Below, in pieces: positions 35,278-47,022 of a stretch of DNA of 64,000 nucleotides. The notes beneath the pieces were generated by a model, which did no database searches, was not told the origin of the DNA, and worked only from the letters and a program-made list of their open reading frames with translations. The stretch is from NCBI GenBank assembly GCA_030762935.1, contig CM060898.1, positions 101,067,281 to 101,131,280 of the forward strand, written 5' to 3'. Each line of letters opens with the position of its first letter. Positions within the stretch are counted from its first letter, which is position 1. Origin of the DNA: Hymenopus coronatus (taxonomy: Eukaryota > Arthropoda > Insecta > Mantodea > Hymenopodidae). Both the position numbers and the translations under genes were made by a program.

Positions 35278-36566
35278 AACCCTAATATACAAAATGAATC
35301 GCCGAAATGTATGTACGCGCATCACTTCCGAACAACTGCGCCGACTTGAACAGTTCTTTTTTTGTTGAGTTCGTTATTGTCACGACATGGTTTGTGTAAA
35401 AGAAAATAATTAAAAATCGTTCAGGAAAGTAATATGAATCAGCATACAGTACCGAGGAAACGCAATCGGTTAATAGCCGCCAGATGGCAGTGGAACCACG
35501 GTTATTTGTTGCTAAATAGCAACAGTAGTGCTCTATGGTTCCTCCCCATTCATTGTTAAGGTAACACACCAGTTTATCGGGACAACGACGCAACGCAACA
35601 GTGAAATTCAAATGCATTTTTATGTATTAACCTTTCTTTACTTATTCCTATGGTTTAAAATAAAGAAACAAGAAGGTTTCCTGGCAACGAACACCTAAAG
35701 TGCGTACTTATTTGCTTGCCGCTAGATGGCCGTAGTACTGCTCTGTTTCTCCCCCCCCCCTTTCATTCAATTCTAAGCGAATGCACCCGGTTATGGAGTC
35801 AGTGACGCAGTATAACAGTGAAAATCAAATATATTTCTTATGCATTAACTATCGTTCCCTTGAGTACATCGTTTAAACAAAGAAGTGAAAACGTACTTGT
35901 TTCACGTATAAAGTATATTTTTGTTATAATTCTTAAAATGAAAAGTTATAAAGTATACACTTAACGAATAGTTCTTGGAATCTGAAAATTGCGGATAAAT
36001 AACGGGACCTGGATAGTAAACCGTTTTAGGATACCCTAACTATTGCAGAAGTTCGCTATTTTAGGTTATTTGGTACATGAGCTAGCTAAAGGTGATTTCA
36101 TCAGAACATGAAGATACCCCCGTCACCACCACACTGCCATTGCTGTGCTTTTAACAGAAGACTTGCCCCTGTCATTGATATTGGATTATTATGACCTCCT
36201 ATAAGAATTATTTCTTTTAATGCCTTACAAGTCCCCTTACTTAATACTACTATTTTATAATATTTTGGGTAACTAGAGAAATGTAATACACAAAGCTATC
36301 ATCAAATAAAAACTTATCAATTGCCCAACTAGATCTACTTATACTTTAGTTATGTCATTGTTAGCATCAAAAATGGCTGTTTTGACATAGAAGAAAATAA
36401 AGAAAGATGTGGAAAACAGTAGGAGTAAAGGAAAGAAAGAGATTCGAAGAAGCATTACTTTCTCCTTAATTAATTCATTGCCTATTTCAGTGTTTACCAG
36501 CACTGTCATTTCAGTTTTTCATTAGGCACACCATCCGCGTGAAGCCGGGGCGGCAAGCTAGTTACT
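35278..36566 (+). repeat. Unclassified interspersed element candidate
   Basis: The left part reads ATGAATCGCCGAAATGTATG at 35294-35313. The right end is CCGCGTGAAGCCGGGGCGGC near 36536-36555, then AAGCTAGT. Such left and right ends bracket dispersed repeats in many arthropods, but that is a general recollection. Two diverged internal units (about 35470-35640 and 35710-35870) share CCAGATGGCAGT/CTAGATGGCCGT, AACAGTGAAA and a Y-rich tract. There is no coding capacity beyond a 111-codon shadow ORF. Confidence 0.4.
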
Positions 36567-37282
36567 AAATAACTATTAGTTCTATTCTAATATAGCAGAT
36601 TACTGCGGCGATATAAAGCTGTAAAAATAGGACCTCAGTAGGAAGGTTTCATCAGTTCTCTAACTCTCTTTGTTATGTTTAAGTATCATAATTCCATTAA
36701 AGTTATTTCTTAGAGTTATTTTATCATTTTGACTTCGGATTTACATGCTTTCTTAATGGACTGCTAATATTAGTTTATTTATTCTTCCAAGCCCATCATT
36801 TACCCTCTACTAGACCTAGGTATGCAAAAAGTTCATTTTGCTTGAAATACGCGAGTGTTATTCAGAGATCTAAAAAAAGATCGCACTTAATTTGCATGTC
36901 AACGACCAGAAGTGGCGTTGATAGGTTCTTTCGCACTGTGATTTTATCCAATCTGGACTGGACTGGACTGGATTAGGCACCGTAGTTCCGCTTTTATTAT
37001 TCCAAGACAAAAGAACGATTTAACAGAATGGCACCAGGGCAGGTTTTTCTGTTTCGTGCCCAAAAACTCGCAACAAAGGTCTGGTCGCCTGTGTTCTCGC
37101 TTAAGAGCATGCAATCTTGATCAAGTTTCAGTACTAGAATCTAATTGTACATTTCCGCGGAGCAACAGCAACCCAGAGAATAGTGATGAAGAAACTGAGA
37201 AAACATTCTGTAAGAGTTTATTAAAATGCAATAGGCAAGTAGCTAATAGTTCTAGTTTCTCTACAGATATGCTCCAGTTTTT
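36567..37282. other. Unassigned region
   Basis: A short (TGGAC)n run of about four units lies at 36952-36972. A plus ORF at 37056-37310 (84 codons) runs into the next HR and has no known domain. Confidence 0.4.
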
Positions 37283-38056
37283 ACTTTCTCTACACGTACT
37301 ATATACATAATGTATAGAGAAGGTATTTCACTCCACCCGAAAATTCGAAAAAAGTCTGTGTGTATCTGTGAATCTGTGTGTCTGCGGACAGCATAGCCCC
37401 AAAAACAAAAAGTTCATTGAATACCAAGCTTGGCATTTAAGTTTGGTATCTTCCAAGGATGCGACACGAAGATTTTCAACAAAATCCCTACCTTTTACAT
37501 GGAAACATTTTCGACATTTCGATTTTCTGTAAAATGGATCTAACAATCTTGATTATACTACCGTGTTTCCAAGATATTTACATGACAAATAAAATGTATA
37601 TCTTGAATCATAAGTCCTCTTCATATAGAATGACTGTTGCATAAATGGTAAACTGTTAGAGATAGTCAAATTCATATTGCACAGAAAATGTAGATCTCAC
37701 TAAAATACACAATTTATGTGATATGCATTTATTTTGTGGAGTTAACGATTATGAGATATTCCTTGTTACTTTTACTTCTCTCAAACAGGAAGTAATCAGT
37801 TTTTTTTTTCTTTTTACTGCTGACCATGCAAAGAGAAACAAATAAGTCAATCGCAGAACGACAGCATTTAAAAGATTTGACTATCGCTTTAGCTTAGTGC
37901 ATTCCCTTGTTTTCCTTCTACTTATAGGGAACTAAGTAATAAGACTATTTCTTTTAATGTTTATCTAGATTAGCATGAAGTAGATAGAAGAATTATCTTT
38001 TGTAAGTATACTTTGTTTGTAGAAACGGTAGGGTCATGTGAATGAAACACATCTGA
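37283..38056 (-). repeat. HR element, minus
   Basis: Both ends are present. The stretch between the palindrome and the (GT)n tract is partly deleted. Confidence 0.86.
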
Positions 38057-38079
38057 TCGTTTTTGTTTACTTTTGAGGG

Positions 38080-38365
38080 CATCTTCACTTGTCAGCGGTT
38101 ACCCTGATTTTCCATATTCCAGTCTTATTGTATAACATTGCCCTAGGTCTTCCCCTCTTCCTGTTTCTACAAGACGTCCATTCTTATACTATCTCTCCTT
38201 ATCCATTTTCTTGATATGCCATACCATTGTAACATCCTACGTTTAATCTAATCTGTAACTGACTCCTCCATTTCCATATTTATCCTTTTTTCCAGTGTAG
38301 AGACTTTCGCTCCTCTAACTGATTCCATCCATCTCCATTGCCTAAATATTTTTTTTTTACTTTCA
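38080..38365 (-). pseudogene. RTE-like LINE C-terminal remnant
   Basis: One minus frame reads QWRWMESVRGAKVSTLEKRI, then MEMEESVTD, stop, IKRRMLQWYGISRKWIRRDS, IRMDVL, stop, KQEEGRPRA. An RRxLQWYGH...R...GRPR order is typical of sequence after the RT domain in RTE-type elements, where WYGHV is usual; here His is Ile. No catalytic motif remains. Confidence 0.5.
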
Positions 38366-38378
38366 CCTTTCAGATCTA

Positions 38379-38942
38379 TAAGCTAACTAGCGGACCCGAC
38401 AGACGTTGTCCTATAGTCACGTCTTTAATTCGAAAATTTAAAACTTTTTTGTAGGTTAGGGTGGCCGTTAATTAACGCACGTGTAAATTTGATAGAAAAT
38501 TATACAAAGTACTCACACCAATTCCACACTGAATTTGCAAAATGTATAGTTTTTTATGCACACTTTAAAACTCTTGAAACATTAATTGAATCGTATTGTA
38601 ATATTTCAATTAGCACACTTTTTTTTTGTAACACAATAACACGAAGCTATAAAATATTTTCCTGAATTTGATCGTAGCACCACCTGTCGGGAAAAACTGG
38701 AATTGTATAAAAATATTATTCAATATTTGATACTGCGATTGTAGCGCAGTCTGCCGGGTCCAATCTAAAACATTCCAAAATCAACAACAATTTATAAATA
38801 AAAATTAATTAAATAAACAATTTCCATTAAACCGAACTGAGAATCTAAACCATTCTCGAATCCACTGGAACATACACAAAAAATTCATTAAAATCGGTCC
38901 AGTCGTTTAGGAGGAGTTCAGTCACATACACACGCACAGAAG

Positions 38943-38987
<45 letters not shown>
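38379..38987 (+). repeat. Non-LTR-like tail ending in (TA)n
   Basis: It starts AGCTAACTAGCGGACCCGAC and ends with AAAATCGGTCCAGTCGTTTA, a CACATACACACGCACAGAAG stretch and a (TA)n run. An AAAATCGGTCCAG...TTTxGGAGGAG...CACA...TATATA ending is characteristic of many arthropod RTE-type 3' ends. No ORF belongs to it. Confidence 0.5.
38946..38987. repeat. (TA)n microsatellite
   Basis: About 20 TA units at the end of the retroelement-like tail. Confidence 0.95.
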
Positions 38988-38990
<3 letters not shown>

Positions 38991-39722
38991 CAGGGAGTAT
39001 ATAAAGATATACTCCCTGTAACAGTAAACATTTTCTCCTCTTTGTATCCTAATATTTCTATTCCTCGGATTGCTCCTCTTGACTGTACCACTGTATGACG
39101 CACGTCTATGTAGCAACTCCCTGATTCGTGGATTTGTTTCGATTCATTAATCAAAACACAACCCTGGCTCATTGGTTCCAGGTCTACGTTTACTGTGTTT
39201 TTGTCTTCAAAACTACATAATTAATCTCGTCTTTAATCTTCCTGTAAGCAAATTGTAGGCGAACACGGCAGCGTGCTGATTATCTAACTAAGGTTTCCGG
39301 TCAGTGTTGCCAATTTGAATTCAGTTGCCGGTTTCAGTTAAAATTTGCAATGAAGCATATCTTCGCACATAAATTCACTGTCCGAATTATAGATACAGTA
39401 ACGGTCTTATGTTTAGTGTGCACTAGAAATTATAGTAAGGATGGTGGCAACTATGAAACGATTCCACGAATCCTCACGTGAAGAAAATGAAATAATTGAA
39501 CATTCGAAGCCAGAGCACATAAACTTAGATGTGTATTACCATACAACTGTTAAAAGTAGGATTTCACTTTGAGTACTTCCAGATACGTTTAGTACTAAAG
39601 ATATACTATCAATAGTTAATCCATATTTGTAGAGTATGAAAACATGGTAACAATATATAGTGAAGAACACCAATGTTTTGAAACATTTTTATGATTTTTA
39701 TGGATTTTTTTTGTTTGTTTCT
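38988..39722. other. Unassigned region
   Basis: Short overlapping minus ORFs at 38922-39172 have no recognisable domain. Confidence 0.35.
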
Positions 39723-40182
39723 ACTTTCTCTATACGTACTATATACATAGTGTATATAGAAGGTATTGCACTTCACCCAAAAATTCGATACCGAGATTTC
39801 ACCGGAAATATTGTTTTAGGGTCCCCCTGTATCCAAGAAAAGCATTTTCAGAAAAAGGCCCGTGTATGTCCGTGTGTCTTTGAACCCGATAGCTCAAAAA
39901 CGAAAAGTCGGTAATATACCAAAGTTGGTATTTAAGTTTGACATCTTCCAGGGATGCGACACGAAGATTTTGAGAAAAGTCCCCCCACCCCAAACTACCC
40001 TTTACATGGAACTGTTTTCGAAAATTTTGTAGTACTCCCTTATTTCGCTTCTACTTACAAGGAAGCAAGTAATAGGACTATTTCTGCTGATTTTTTCTCG
40101 ATTAGAATGAAGTAAATAGAAGCATAAGCTTTTTAAAAATGATTTGTTGCAGAGATATAGTCATGTGAATGGAACACATCGA
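39723..40182 (-). repeat. HR element with internal deletion
   Basis: Both ends are present, but the middle (from TTTTCGAAAATTTTG to the TACTCCCTTATTTCGC region) is deleted in one step. Confidence 0.85.
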
Positions 40183-40186
40183 GTTA

Positions 40187-40188
<2 letters not shown>

Positions 40189-40225
<37 letters not shown>
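40189..40225. repeat. (ATT)n microsatellite
   Basis: About 12 units between the HR terminus and a short plus HR right-end fragment (40226-40310). Confidence 0.9.
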
Positions 40226-40228
<3 letters not shown>

Positions 40229-40310
40229 TTTGAAAACTTGAGTTTCCGGTGAAACCTCGGTGTTCAAAAATTTGGTTGGAATGCAACATTTCATCTACTC
40301 TCAATAGCAG
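40226..40310 (+). repeat. HR right-end fragment
   Basis: TTTCCGGTGAAACCTCGGT and TTTGGTTGGAATGCAA identify it. The palindrome is lost. Confidence 0.6.
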
Positions 40311-40689
40311 ACATTTTCAATTAAATGCTCTGTGACATCACACAGAGCTTCTCTCTGCTCTGAAGCAGACTGATAGAGAATACGGAGCAAATACAACCAC
40401 TTGACCTTGTCGTAGCAGTGGCGTTAGCATTGTGGATAAATTATTATCAACTAACACAAGTATTAATTTTCTTTATTCTTTTTAGGTATTTGGTAGCCAT
40501 GGTAACATCGGGAATTAGGACTGGGATAAATGCTGCCGTAATTACATGTTGACCGTATCGTGTAAACCTGCAAAATTTACTTATATGTATCATGTATTCC
40601 AAATCTGGTAAGCATTTCCTAAGTACAAAGGTATATCATACATACATTCATATATACAATGTATATACGCTTCAGCATTATATAATAAT

Positions 40690-40910
40690 CAGTAATCGTA
40701 AGCTTTCACGGCCGGAATCCAAATTATAACTAGAAGAAATTTCCGGGCTGAGAGGCCGTGGTCTGCTGGAGTTTTCAGGTCCAGACGTGTCGTTCACGAC
40801 TGCGGTGAACATCTTCAGTGGCGTGGTCTAGGTCTTCTCGGTGAAGGTTTGGTCGCGACTCGGTGTACCAAGACTGCTACCGGAAGTGAAAACGACGTTG
40901 GGAGCGGTGT
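40690..40910 (-). repeat. GC-richer repeat fused to mariner end
   Basis: It contains, on the minus strand, CACTGAAGATGTTCACCGCA, ACGTCTGGACCTGAAAACTC and CCACGGCCTCTCAGCCCGGA. It abuts the mariner reading frame after WHKCIIDT. The class is unknown. Its reading frame extends the transposase C terminus artificially. Confidence 0.5.
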
Positions 40911-41892
40911 ATCAATTATACATTTATGCCAACGAATAATCCAATCATCAAAGCATTTTTTGTAGGCACTTTTAGGAATCGATGTCAATTGCCGCGAATT
41001 TTCTTTTATGTCTTCTTTCAACTGAAAACGGATGCCTCAAAGTGGTAACTTGAGTTTTGGAAAGAGAAAGAAATCAGCAGGAGCCAGATCGGGTGAATAC
41101 GCTGGTTGTTCGTAGAAATTTGTTGAGTTTTTGGCCAGTAATTCGTTCACAATAATAGCCTTGTGAGCTGGTGCGTTATCCTGAATCCATGCAGAATCCA
41201 TGAGTTGTCATTCCACAAATCTGGCCTTTTACGTCGTATTTGTTCTCAGATAATAGTCTTTATTTACCATCTGGCCTTCTGGCAAGAACTCTGAGTGCAC
41301 GACTGTCAACATGACCTTCAGTTTTGATCGAGTTTGACATCTCCTTTTAGGTTTCGGTTCAATTGGAAGGCACCAATCGGAAGCTTGTTGATGGTTTGAG
41401 TGTCAAACTCGTAAACCCACGTCTCATCACAATGCGTTTCATGAATGTGGGGTCGGAATTGGCTCGTTCTAGCATGCCTTCGGCAATCCTTACGCGATTG
41501 AGTTTTTGTAGAAAATTCAAGTTTTTCAGAACTAACCGAGCTGCAACGCAAGTCATACCCAAACAATCGTTTAAAATGGTATGAATCGATTCGTGAGACA
41601 CATAAAGTTCAGCGGCAATCTCCATCAGACCTAAATGACGATTTTAAGACATAATTTTCTTCACTTTAGCGATGTTCAGTTCAGTTGAAACCGTTGATGG
41701 CCGACCAGAGCGAGGCAAATCTTCCACCACATCTCGACCACTTTTGAATGCACTGTACCACTCATATGCAACTGTTCTTGATAAAGTCGAATCACCGTAA
41801 GCCCTCTGTAACATTTTCAGCGATTCGGCACACGAAATACCATTTGCAGTGCAACATTTGAGACAGATTCTTTGTTCAATATTGGTATCCAT
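40911..41892 (-). pseudogene. mariner-family transposase pseudogene
   Basis: From ATG at 41892 the minus strand encodes an N-terminal helix-turn-helix half (IEQRICLKCCTANGISCAES, AYEWYSAFKSGRDVV, LPRSGRPSTVS), then an in-frame TAA near 41640, VSHESIHTILNDCLGM, a frameshift and DETWVYEFD (first catalytic Asp). After deletions follow HSEFLPEGQMVNKDYY, DNAPAHKAIIVNELL (second Asp) and YSPDLAPADFFLF. The third Asp is 34 residues after the second, so D,D34D holds. The C terminus is KKCFDDWIIRWHKCI. An intact family member has about 345 residues. The stop, frameshift and at least two internal deletions make this copy dead. Confidence 0.93.
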
Positions 41893-42086
41893 TGTAAAAT
41901 CGCAAATTACCTTTGAGATGAACTAACAAAATGGTGTGCTGTAAACAACTAGACGACAGATGACTATCAAACTCCGCGTGGGTATAGAGGAAAGTTGTAC
42001 CAACTTAGCGACAACAATAATTTTGAATCCCCTTTTAAACAGGATTTTTAAATGATCAATTCCCGGTACTTTCTTGACAGAATGTA
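41893..42086 (-). mobile_element. mariner 5' UTR and putative 5' TIR
   Basis: Upstream of the transposase ATG, on the minus strand, the sequence reaches CTGTCAAGAAAGTACCGGGA (ending about 42087), which is placed and sized like a mariner terminal repeat. No matching TIR was found at the other end, where a different repeat starts. Confidence 0.55.
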
Positions 42087-42689
42087 TATAAGTCATTTTA
42101 AACTCTCTGTTATTTCTAGAGAAAGAAAATAAGCAAGTAAATAAACATTTTTGTTTGCTTATTATAGACCAAATACAAGAGAAAGTATAAACACAATGTC
42201 AATAGAGACCCCGGATATAATACTATGGAAGAAGAACATTTGAAAGTCGTCGTATAGTCACGTAAGCTGCGTGTTGTTGTATGCGCGCAAAATATATTAT
42301 GATACAGGAGCGTGCATGATTATTCTTCTCCTGCCAGCTACTGCACACTATCTGGTTACTGTAGTTGTAGTTTCCTGCTAGGAAATAAATTGTCACCTGG
42401 ACAAGGGCTGCGTGGCCTCACTAAATCATCCAACATAACATTTCGTTTAGCCCTTCATGTAATATAAGAGGTCTGCCTTCCATGTTTCTGTATTCTCTCG
42501 GCCCTGCCGTGAATTTTAATTATTTCAGACACTGCATCTTTGTTCTGCTCCAGCTATCGTGTTATCTTATTCAAAAAAAATAAAAAAATAAAAATACTTA
42601 CAAGCTCCAACCTTTAAATGCAAATGTCTAAGGTCTTAGAAAATACCCCCAAAGTTGAAACCTGGTGACTATTTTACATATTTAAAAAA
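42087..42689. other. Unassigned region
   Basis: No gene or known repeat was seen. Confidence 0.35.
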
Positions 42690-42863
42690 TTGATGTATTC
42701 CATTTACACGACTTTCTATAACTGTTTCACTATTCCGCAACTTTCCGTACTAAAGAACATTTTTTTTTTATCCACTTCATGCTAATCGACATAAACATTT
42801 GTAGAAATTCTGTTGTTACTTGCTTCCTTATAAATAGAAAGGAAACTAGGCCAAAGCAATACC

Positions 42864-43065
42864 AGAATTATTCCCTATCCCCCACATAGTCTGGAAGTAT
42901 GTAAGTGAGAGTGAATGTGTGTGTGTTTAAGAGAAATAAAATGATTTGAACCCAAAGTAAGGAATATACAAACAACCAGTTGTTTCTAATGCAAAGCCCA
43001 CTTTATGACCTTAGATGTTAAAGGGAGCTATATAAATGAAACAATAAAAAAGTCATTTTTTTTAA
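42864..43065 (+). repeat. SINE SG, 5' truncated
   Basis: The tRNA head is missing. It starts CCAGAATTATTCCC and runs through ATGACCTTAGATGTTAAAGG to GAAACAATAAA. A short CAATA duplication is plausible. Confidence 0.82.
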
Positions 43066-43679
43066 ATCTATCGTTATATGAAATAATTGCGGTAGTAAAA
43101 CAAAAGAAATGAAACGAAAGTTTATTTCTCGCTTGAGAAAAGCATAAGTAATTTAAATTGAAACCAATAACAAGGACTATTTTGGAATTGGTTAAGTCTA
43201 CAAAAAATGTACCTATATGACATATATTATGAGTTTAAATGATATTTAAATTTTTCTGTATCTAATAAGTTTAACGAGCTATACAACAGCCATCCAGAAG
43301 ACATCCTCAGAGGCTATTTCCAGAAAATTTAAGATATAAGTTTTGTTTTTCATGAGAATATCTTAAACATATAATATTTTAATCAAAATCATTAGAGCCA
43401 TTTTTGAGAAAATCAACTTCTTTGAAAAATGTTCTATGTAAAGGATGGTTAGTGATGGGGGGATTTTCTAGAAATTCTTTGTGTCACGTCCTTAGAAGAC
43501 ACTGAACCCAAATACCACGTTTGGTATTTAACCGAATTTTCATATTTCAGCTGTAATTGCTCTAGTTATATAAATTGCAATTGTATTTTTATGCATTTAA
43601 CTGTTTATTTTTACTTATTTCATTCCTCACCTATCGTACATCACACACAAATGGGCGTGTTTCTAAAAATCTGATGTAT

Positions 43680-44497
43680 TCCATTCCAATGACTTTCTCT
43701 ACATTTCGGTAACAAACTATTTCTAAAAAGCTTATTCTTCTGTCTACTTCATGTTAATCGAGACAAACATTAGCAGAAAATTTTTCTTGTAACTAAAAGG
43801 CAAATAAGAGAATACACTGGGCAAAACCTTAGTCAGATCTTTTAAAAAGCTGGTTGCCATGTGGTTTACATTGCCAGAAGCTGATAATTCCCGTATGTGC
43901 AAAGTTTTAAGTATTTTAAAACTGATACCGATAGCAAGGAATATCACAAAAATGGTTAACTCCACGAAAAAAAATGTATGTGACATAAATTGTGTTTCAA
44001 AGAGATCTACATGTTTTATGTAGTAAGTTTGTCTATCCCTTACGTTTTATATTTATGCAAAATCCAGCAAAATTCGTCCAGAATAAAGAGGTCTTCAGAG
44101 ACTATTTCCAGAAAATTCAAATTATACATTTTATTTGTCGTGTAAACATCTTTAATGTACGATATTTTAATCAAAATCATTAGATCCATTTTTGAGAAAA
44201 TAAAAATTTATGGAAATTGTCCATGTAATGGGTTGTATGGTTTAGGGGATTTTCCCCAAAATCTTCATGTCGCATCCTTGTCAGATACTAAACTTATATA
44301 CCAAGTTTGGTATTTTACCGACTTTTCGTTTTTGGGTTATGTTCACAGACGCACGGACCTGTTTCTAAAAATGCTGTTTCTGGATTTAGAGAACCCTAAA
44401 ACGTCTATTTATGGTGAAATCTCGGCATTGAATTTATTGGTAGAATGCAATACATTCTCTATACACTATGTATGTACATACTACGTGTAGAGAAAAT
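43680..44497 (+). repeat. HR element inserted in HR
   Basis: A complete copy sitting in the CTAAAAA run of the host. It ends TAGAGAAAAT. Confidence 0.85.
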
Positions 44498-44630
44498 AAA
44501 ATATTTTTCTTTGGATTCAGGGAATCTCAAAACATTTATTTCCAGTGAAATCTCGGTATCGAATTTTTGGGTGCAATACAATACCTCTTCTATCTATCAA
44601 GTACATTGTACATATGCGAGAAAGTAAACT

Positions 44631-44908
44631 GAAATGAAATGGCGTTTTATTTATGGACGCTCTTTAACTGCTGTGGTTCTCAGCATCCCATTCTATACTG
44701 GGCGTGAAAGACCGCTTAATTTTGCTCAGAGGCCTCTCAATCAGGCTTTAGGTTCTTTTACGTGCCGTAAATCTACGACACGGGACCAACGGAAGCCATG
44801 CTAAGGATTTTTACGCACGAAAAAATCCATCGTCCTCCGCCGGATTTGAACCCGCGACCTTGGGTATATGAAACTAGCATGGTTACTATTACACCACGGA
44901 GGGCGACT
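44631..44908 (-). repeat. SINE family SC at an HR terminus
   Basis: A nearly full copy with minus B box CGCGGGTTCAAA and head GCCCTCCGTGGTGTAATAGT. 13-bp TSDs GAGAAAGTAAACT lie at 44618-44630 and 44909-44921. The duplicated target is the HR terminus itself. Confidence 0.93.
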
Positions 44909-44921
44909 GAGAAAGTAAACT

Positions 44922-45053
44922 TTACAGCAAGCGGCTAGAGACTTGGAGATCCGTGGTACAAATCCCGTCTATGACATTGAATTTTTCAGTCTGACTCTAC
45001 CCATTCAACTTATGTCCTACACACGGCTTGGGTGAAAAAACAATTAATATTAT
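44922..45053 (+). repeat. Possible SINE head fragment
   Basis: GGTACAAATCCC near 44961-44972 looks like a B box, preceded by AAGCGGCTAGAG. It is too short to classify. Confidence 0.35.
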
Positions 45054-45657
45054 TAGAAATTATTACTTATTTCATTAAAATAGAAGGAAACTAATGTAAT
45101 ACCTAGGCTAAAGCGATAGTTAAGTCTTTAAAAGTGCGGTCGCTATGTGATGCAGTTAAAATGCCGTTCAGTTTGCATGACCAGTATGAAAAAAGTGTAT
45201 AACTACTTCCTATTTGAGAAAAATTTAGCTATTGGAATTTAAAGCCAACAACAAGGAATATCTGGGCTCCTCAACAAAAATTGTGTGCTCAAACACCATC
45301 TACATTTTTTGGTAGTAAGTCTTTTCCCCTCTCTTACGAATTACCGATTATGCAAGTATTGTCCAGAATGAAGAGGATTTTAGAGGAAGTTCAGGACATA
45401 CATTTTATTTTGAATGTAAATATATTTATTATGCAGTATTTTAATCAAAATCGTTAGGGCCAATTTTCCAATAATCATCATTTTTGAAAAATTTTCCCTG
45501 TAAAGGGTAGTTGCGTTTGAGTATTTTCCTGAAGATCTTCGGGTCGCATCCTTGGAAGAGACTGAACTTATCTCATCAAATTTAGTACTTAACCGACTTT
45601 TCACTTTTGTGTTATCGTGTTCGCAGACACTCGGACACACAGGGATTTTTTTCTAAA
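45054..45657 (+). repeat. HR element, ends truncated
   Basis: It starts mid-element at the TTATTACTT region and stops at TTTCTAAAAA, where the next HR begins. Confidence 0.8.
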
Positions 45658-45659
45658 AA

Positions 45660-45975
45660 TCTGAGTTGTTCCAGTCGCATGACTTTCTCTATCTGTTCTT
45701 CAAGCAAGCTAGGTTTACAAAAGTCTATTCTTTTATGTACATTATGCTAATCGAGATATAATACTTTCTTCCAAGTTGAAGAGAAATAAGAGAATACGCT
45801 AGGCTAAAGCGATCGAAAAATGATTAAAAGCTGTCGCTATGCGATTGAAATTTCTTCTTCATGCGTGGTTAGGTGTTAAACTAGATTTGAAACAGATGGA
45901 AACTTCGCGTTTCAGAAATGACTAAGTATTTTAAAATTAAAACTAACAACAGGGAAATACTGGATGTGAATCGTT
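45660..45975 (+). repeat. HR element left third
   Basis: The TCTGAG end lies in the CTAAAAA run of the previous copy. It breaks off in the AACAACAGGGAAATAC region. Confidence 0.78.
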
Positions 45976-46312
45976 CTCGGAAACCAATCGCCAATTAAGG
46001 TAGTCTGCTACCATGAACAGCTGAGATCTGCCCCATATGCGAGAAGGAAGAGTATTGAGCACATACCTTGGCTAGATGTAGGGGAACGGAGGAATGGAGG
46101 GAAAAATATTTACCGCGATCCTTTATCACCGCGAATGTGGAGCTAGAAGTGTGTTGGATGCTACTGGCAGGCATGGTGGTTGCGGAGGGATACGTAAATG
46201 TTTGCTTAAGGAGAGACTGCTGAGATCTGAGAAGGTTGATAGAAACGAAAGGCGATAAGAATATCTAAACAGCAAATGTAATGTTACAGCATAGTTATAG
46301 TTACTTTCTCTA
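45976..46312. other. Unassigned, GC slightly higher
   Basis: No domain-bearing ORF or known repeat was seen. It could be unique DNA. Confidence 0.35.
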
Positions 46313-47022
46313 CACGTGCCATGTACATAGTGTACAGAAAATGTATTGTAATGCACTCAAAATTCGATTGCGAGATTTCAGCGGAAATGTATGTTTTGAT
46401 ACCCTCTGAATCCATAAAATCATTTTTAGAAATGATGGCCGTGTAGTGCATCTGTGTGTGTGCCTAACGAAAATATTGTTAAATACCAAACTTGGATTTA
46501 ACTTCAGTATCTTCCAAAGATGAGACACGAAGATTTTCAAGAAAATTCCCCCACCCCTAAAATCCTTTAATTTTCGAAAGTTTTGATTTTTTCAAAAATG
46601 GCTGTAACGATTTTTATTAAAATCTCTTATATTTAAGATATTTACGTGACAAATAAAATGTCTATCTTGAATTTTCTGGGAATAGCCTTTAAAGACCTCC
46701 TTATTCTGGATGATTTTATTGAATTTTGTATAACTGGTAAACAGTAAGAAATAGGCAAAAACTTATTACAAAAAATTGTAGATCACGATAAAGCATACAA
46801 TTTATGCCATATACATTTTTTTTCGTGGAGTTGATCGTTTTTGAGATATTCATTGTTATTGATTTCAGCTTTAAAAAACTTACACTTTTCTTATACAGCA
46901 ATTTATCAACTGCTGTCCATACAAACAAAGGAACTTCAGTGACATAGCAACCAGTTTTTGACTGTCACTTTAACCTATGTTGCAGAGATGTAGAGAAAGT
47001 CATGTGAATGGAATACATAAGA
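46313..47022 (-). repeat. HR element, minus
   Basis: Both ends are present. The left-half region near 46980 is joined directly to the GTTGCAGAGAT segment by deletion. Confidence 0.85.

Larger units (their letters stand above)
42690..44625 (+). repeat. HR element with two nested insertions
   Basis: The host HR occupies 42690-42863, 43066-43679 and 44503-44625. It hosts SINE SG at 42864 and a full HR at 43680. The last piece (TCTTTGGATTCAGGGAATCT) continues exactly where the host broke off (GTTTCTAAAAA). It contains an extra stretch of about 80 bp near 43560-43640. Confidence 0.82.
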
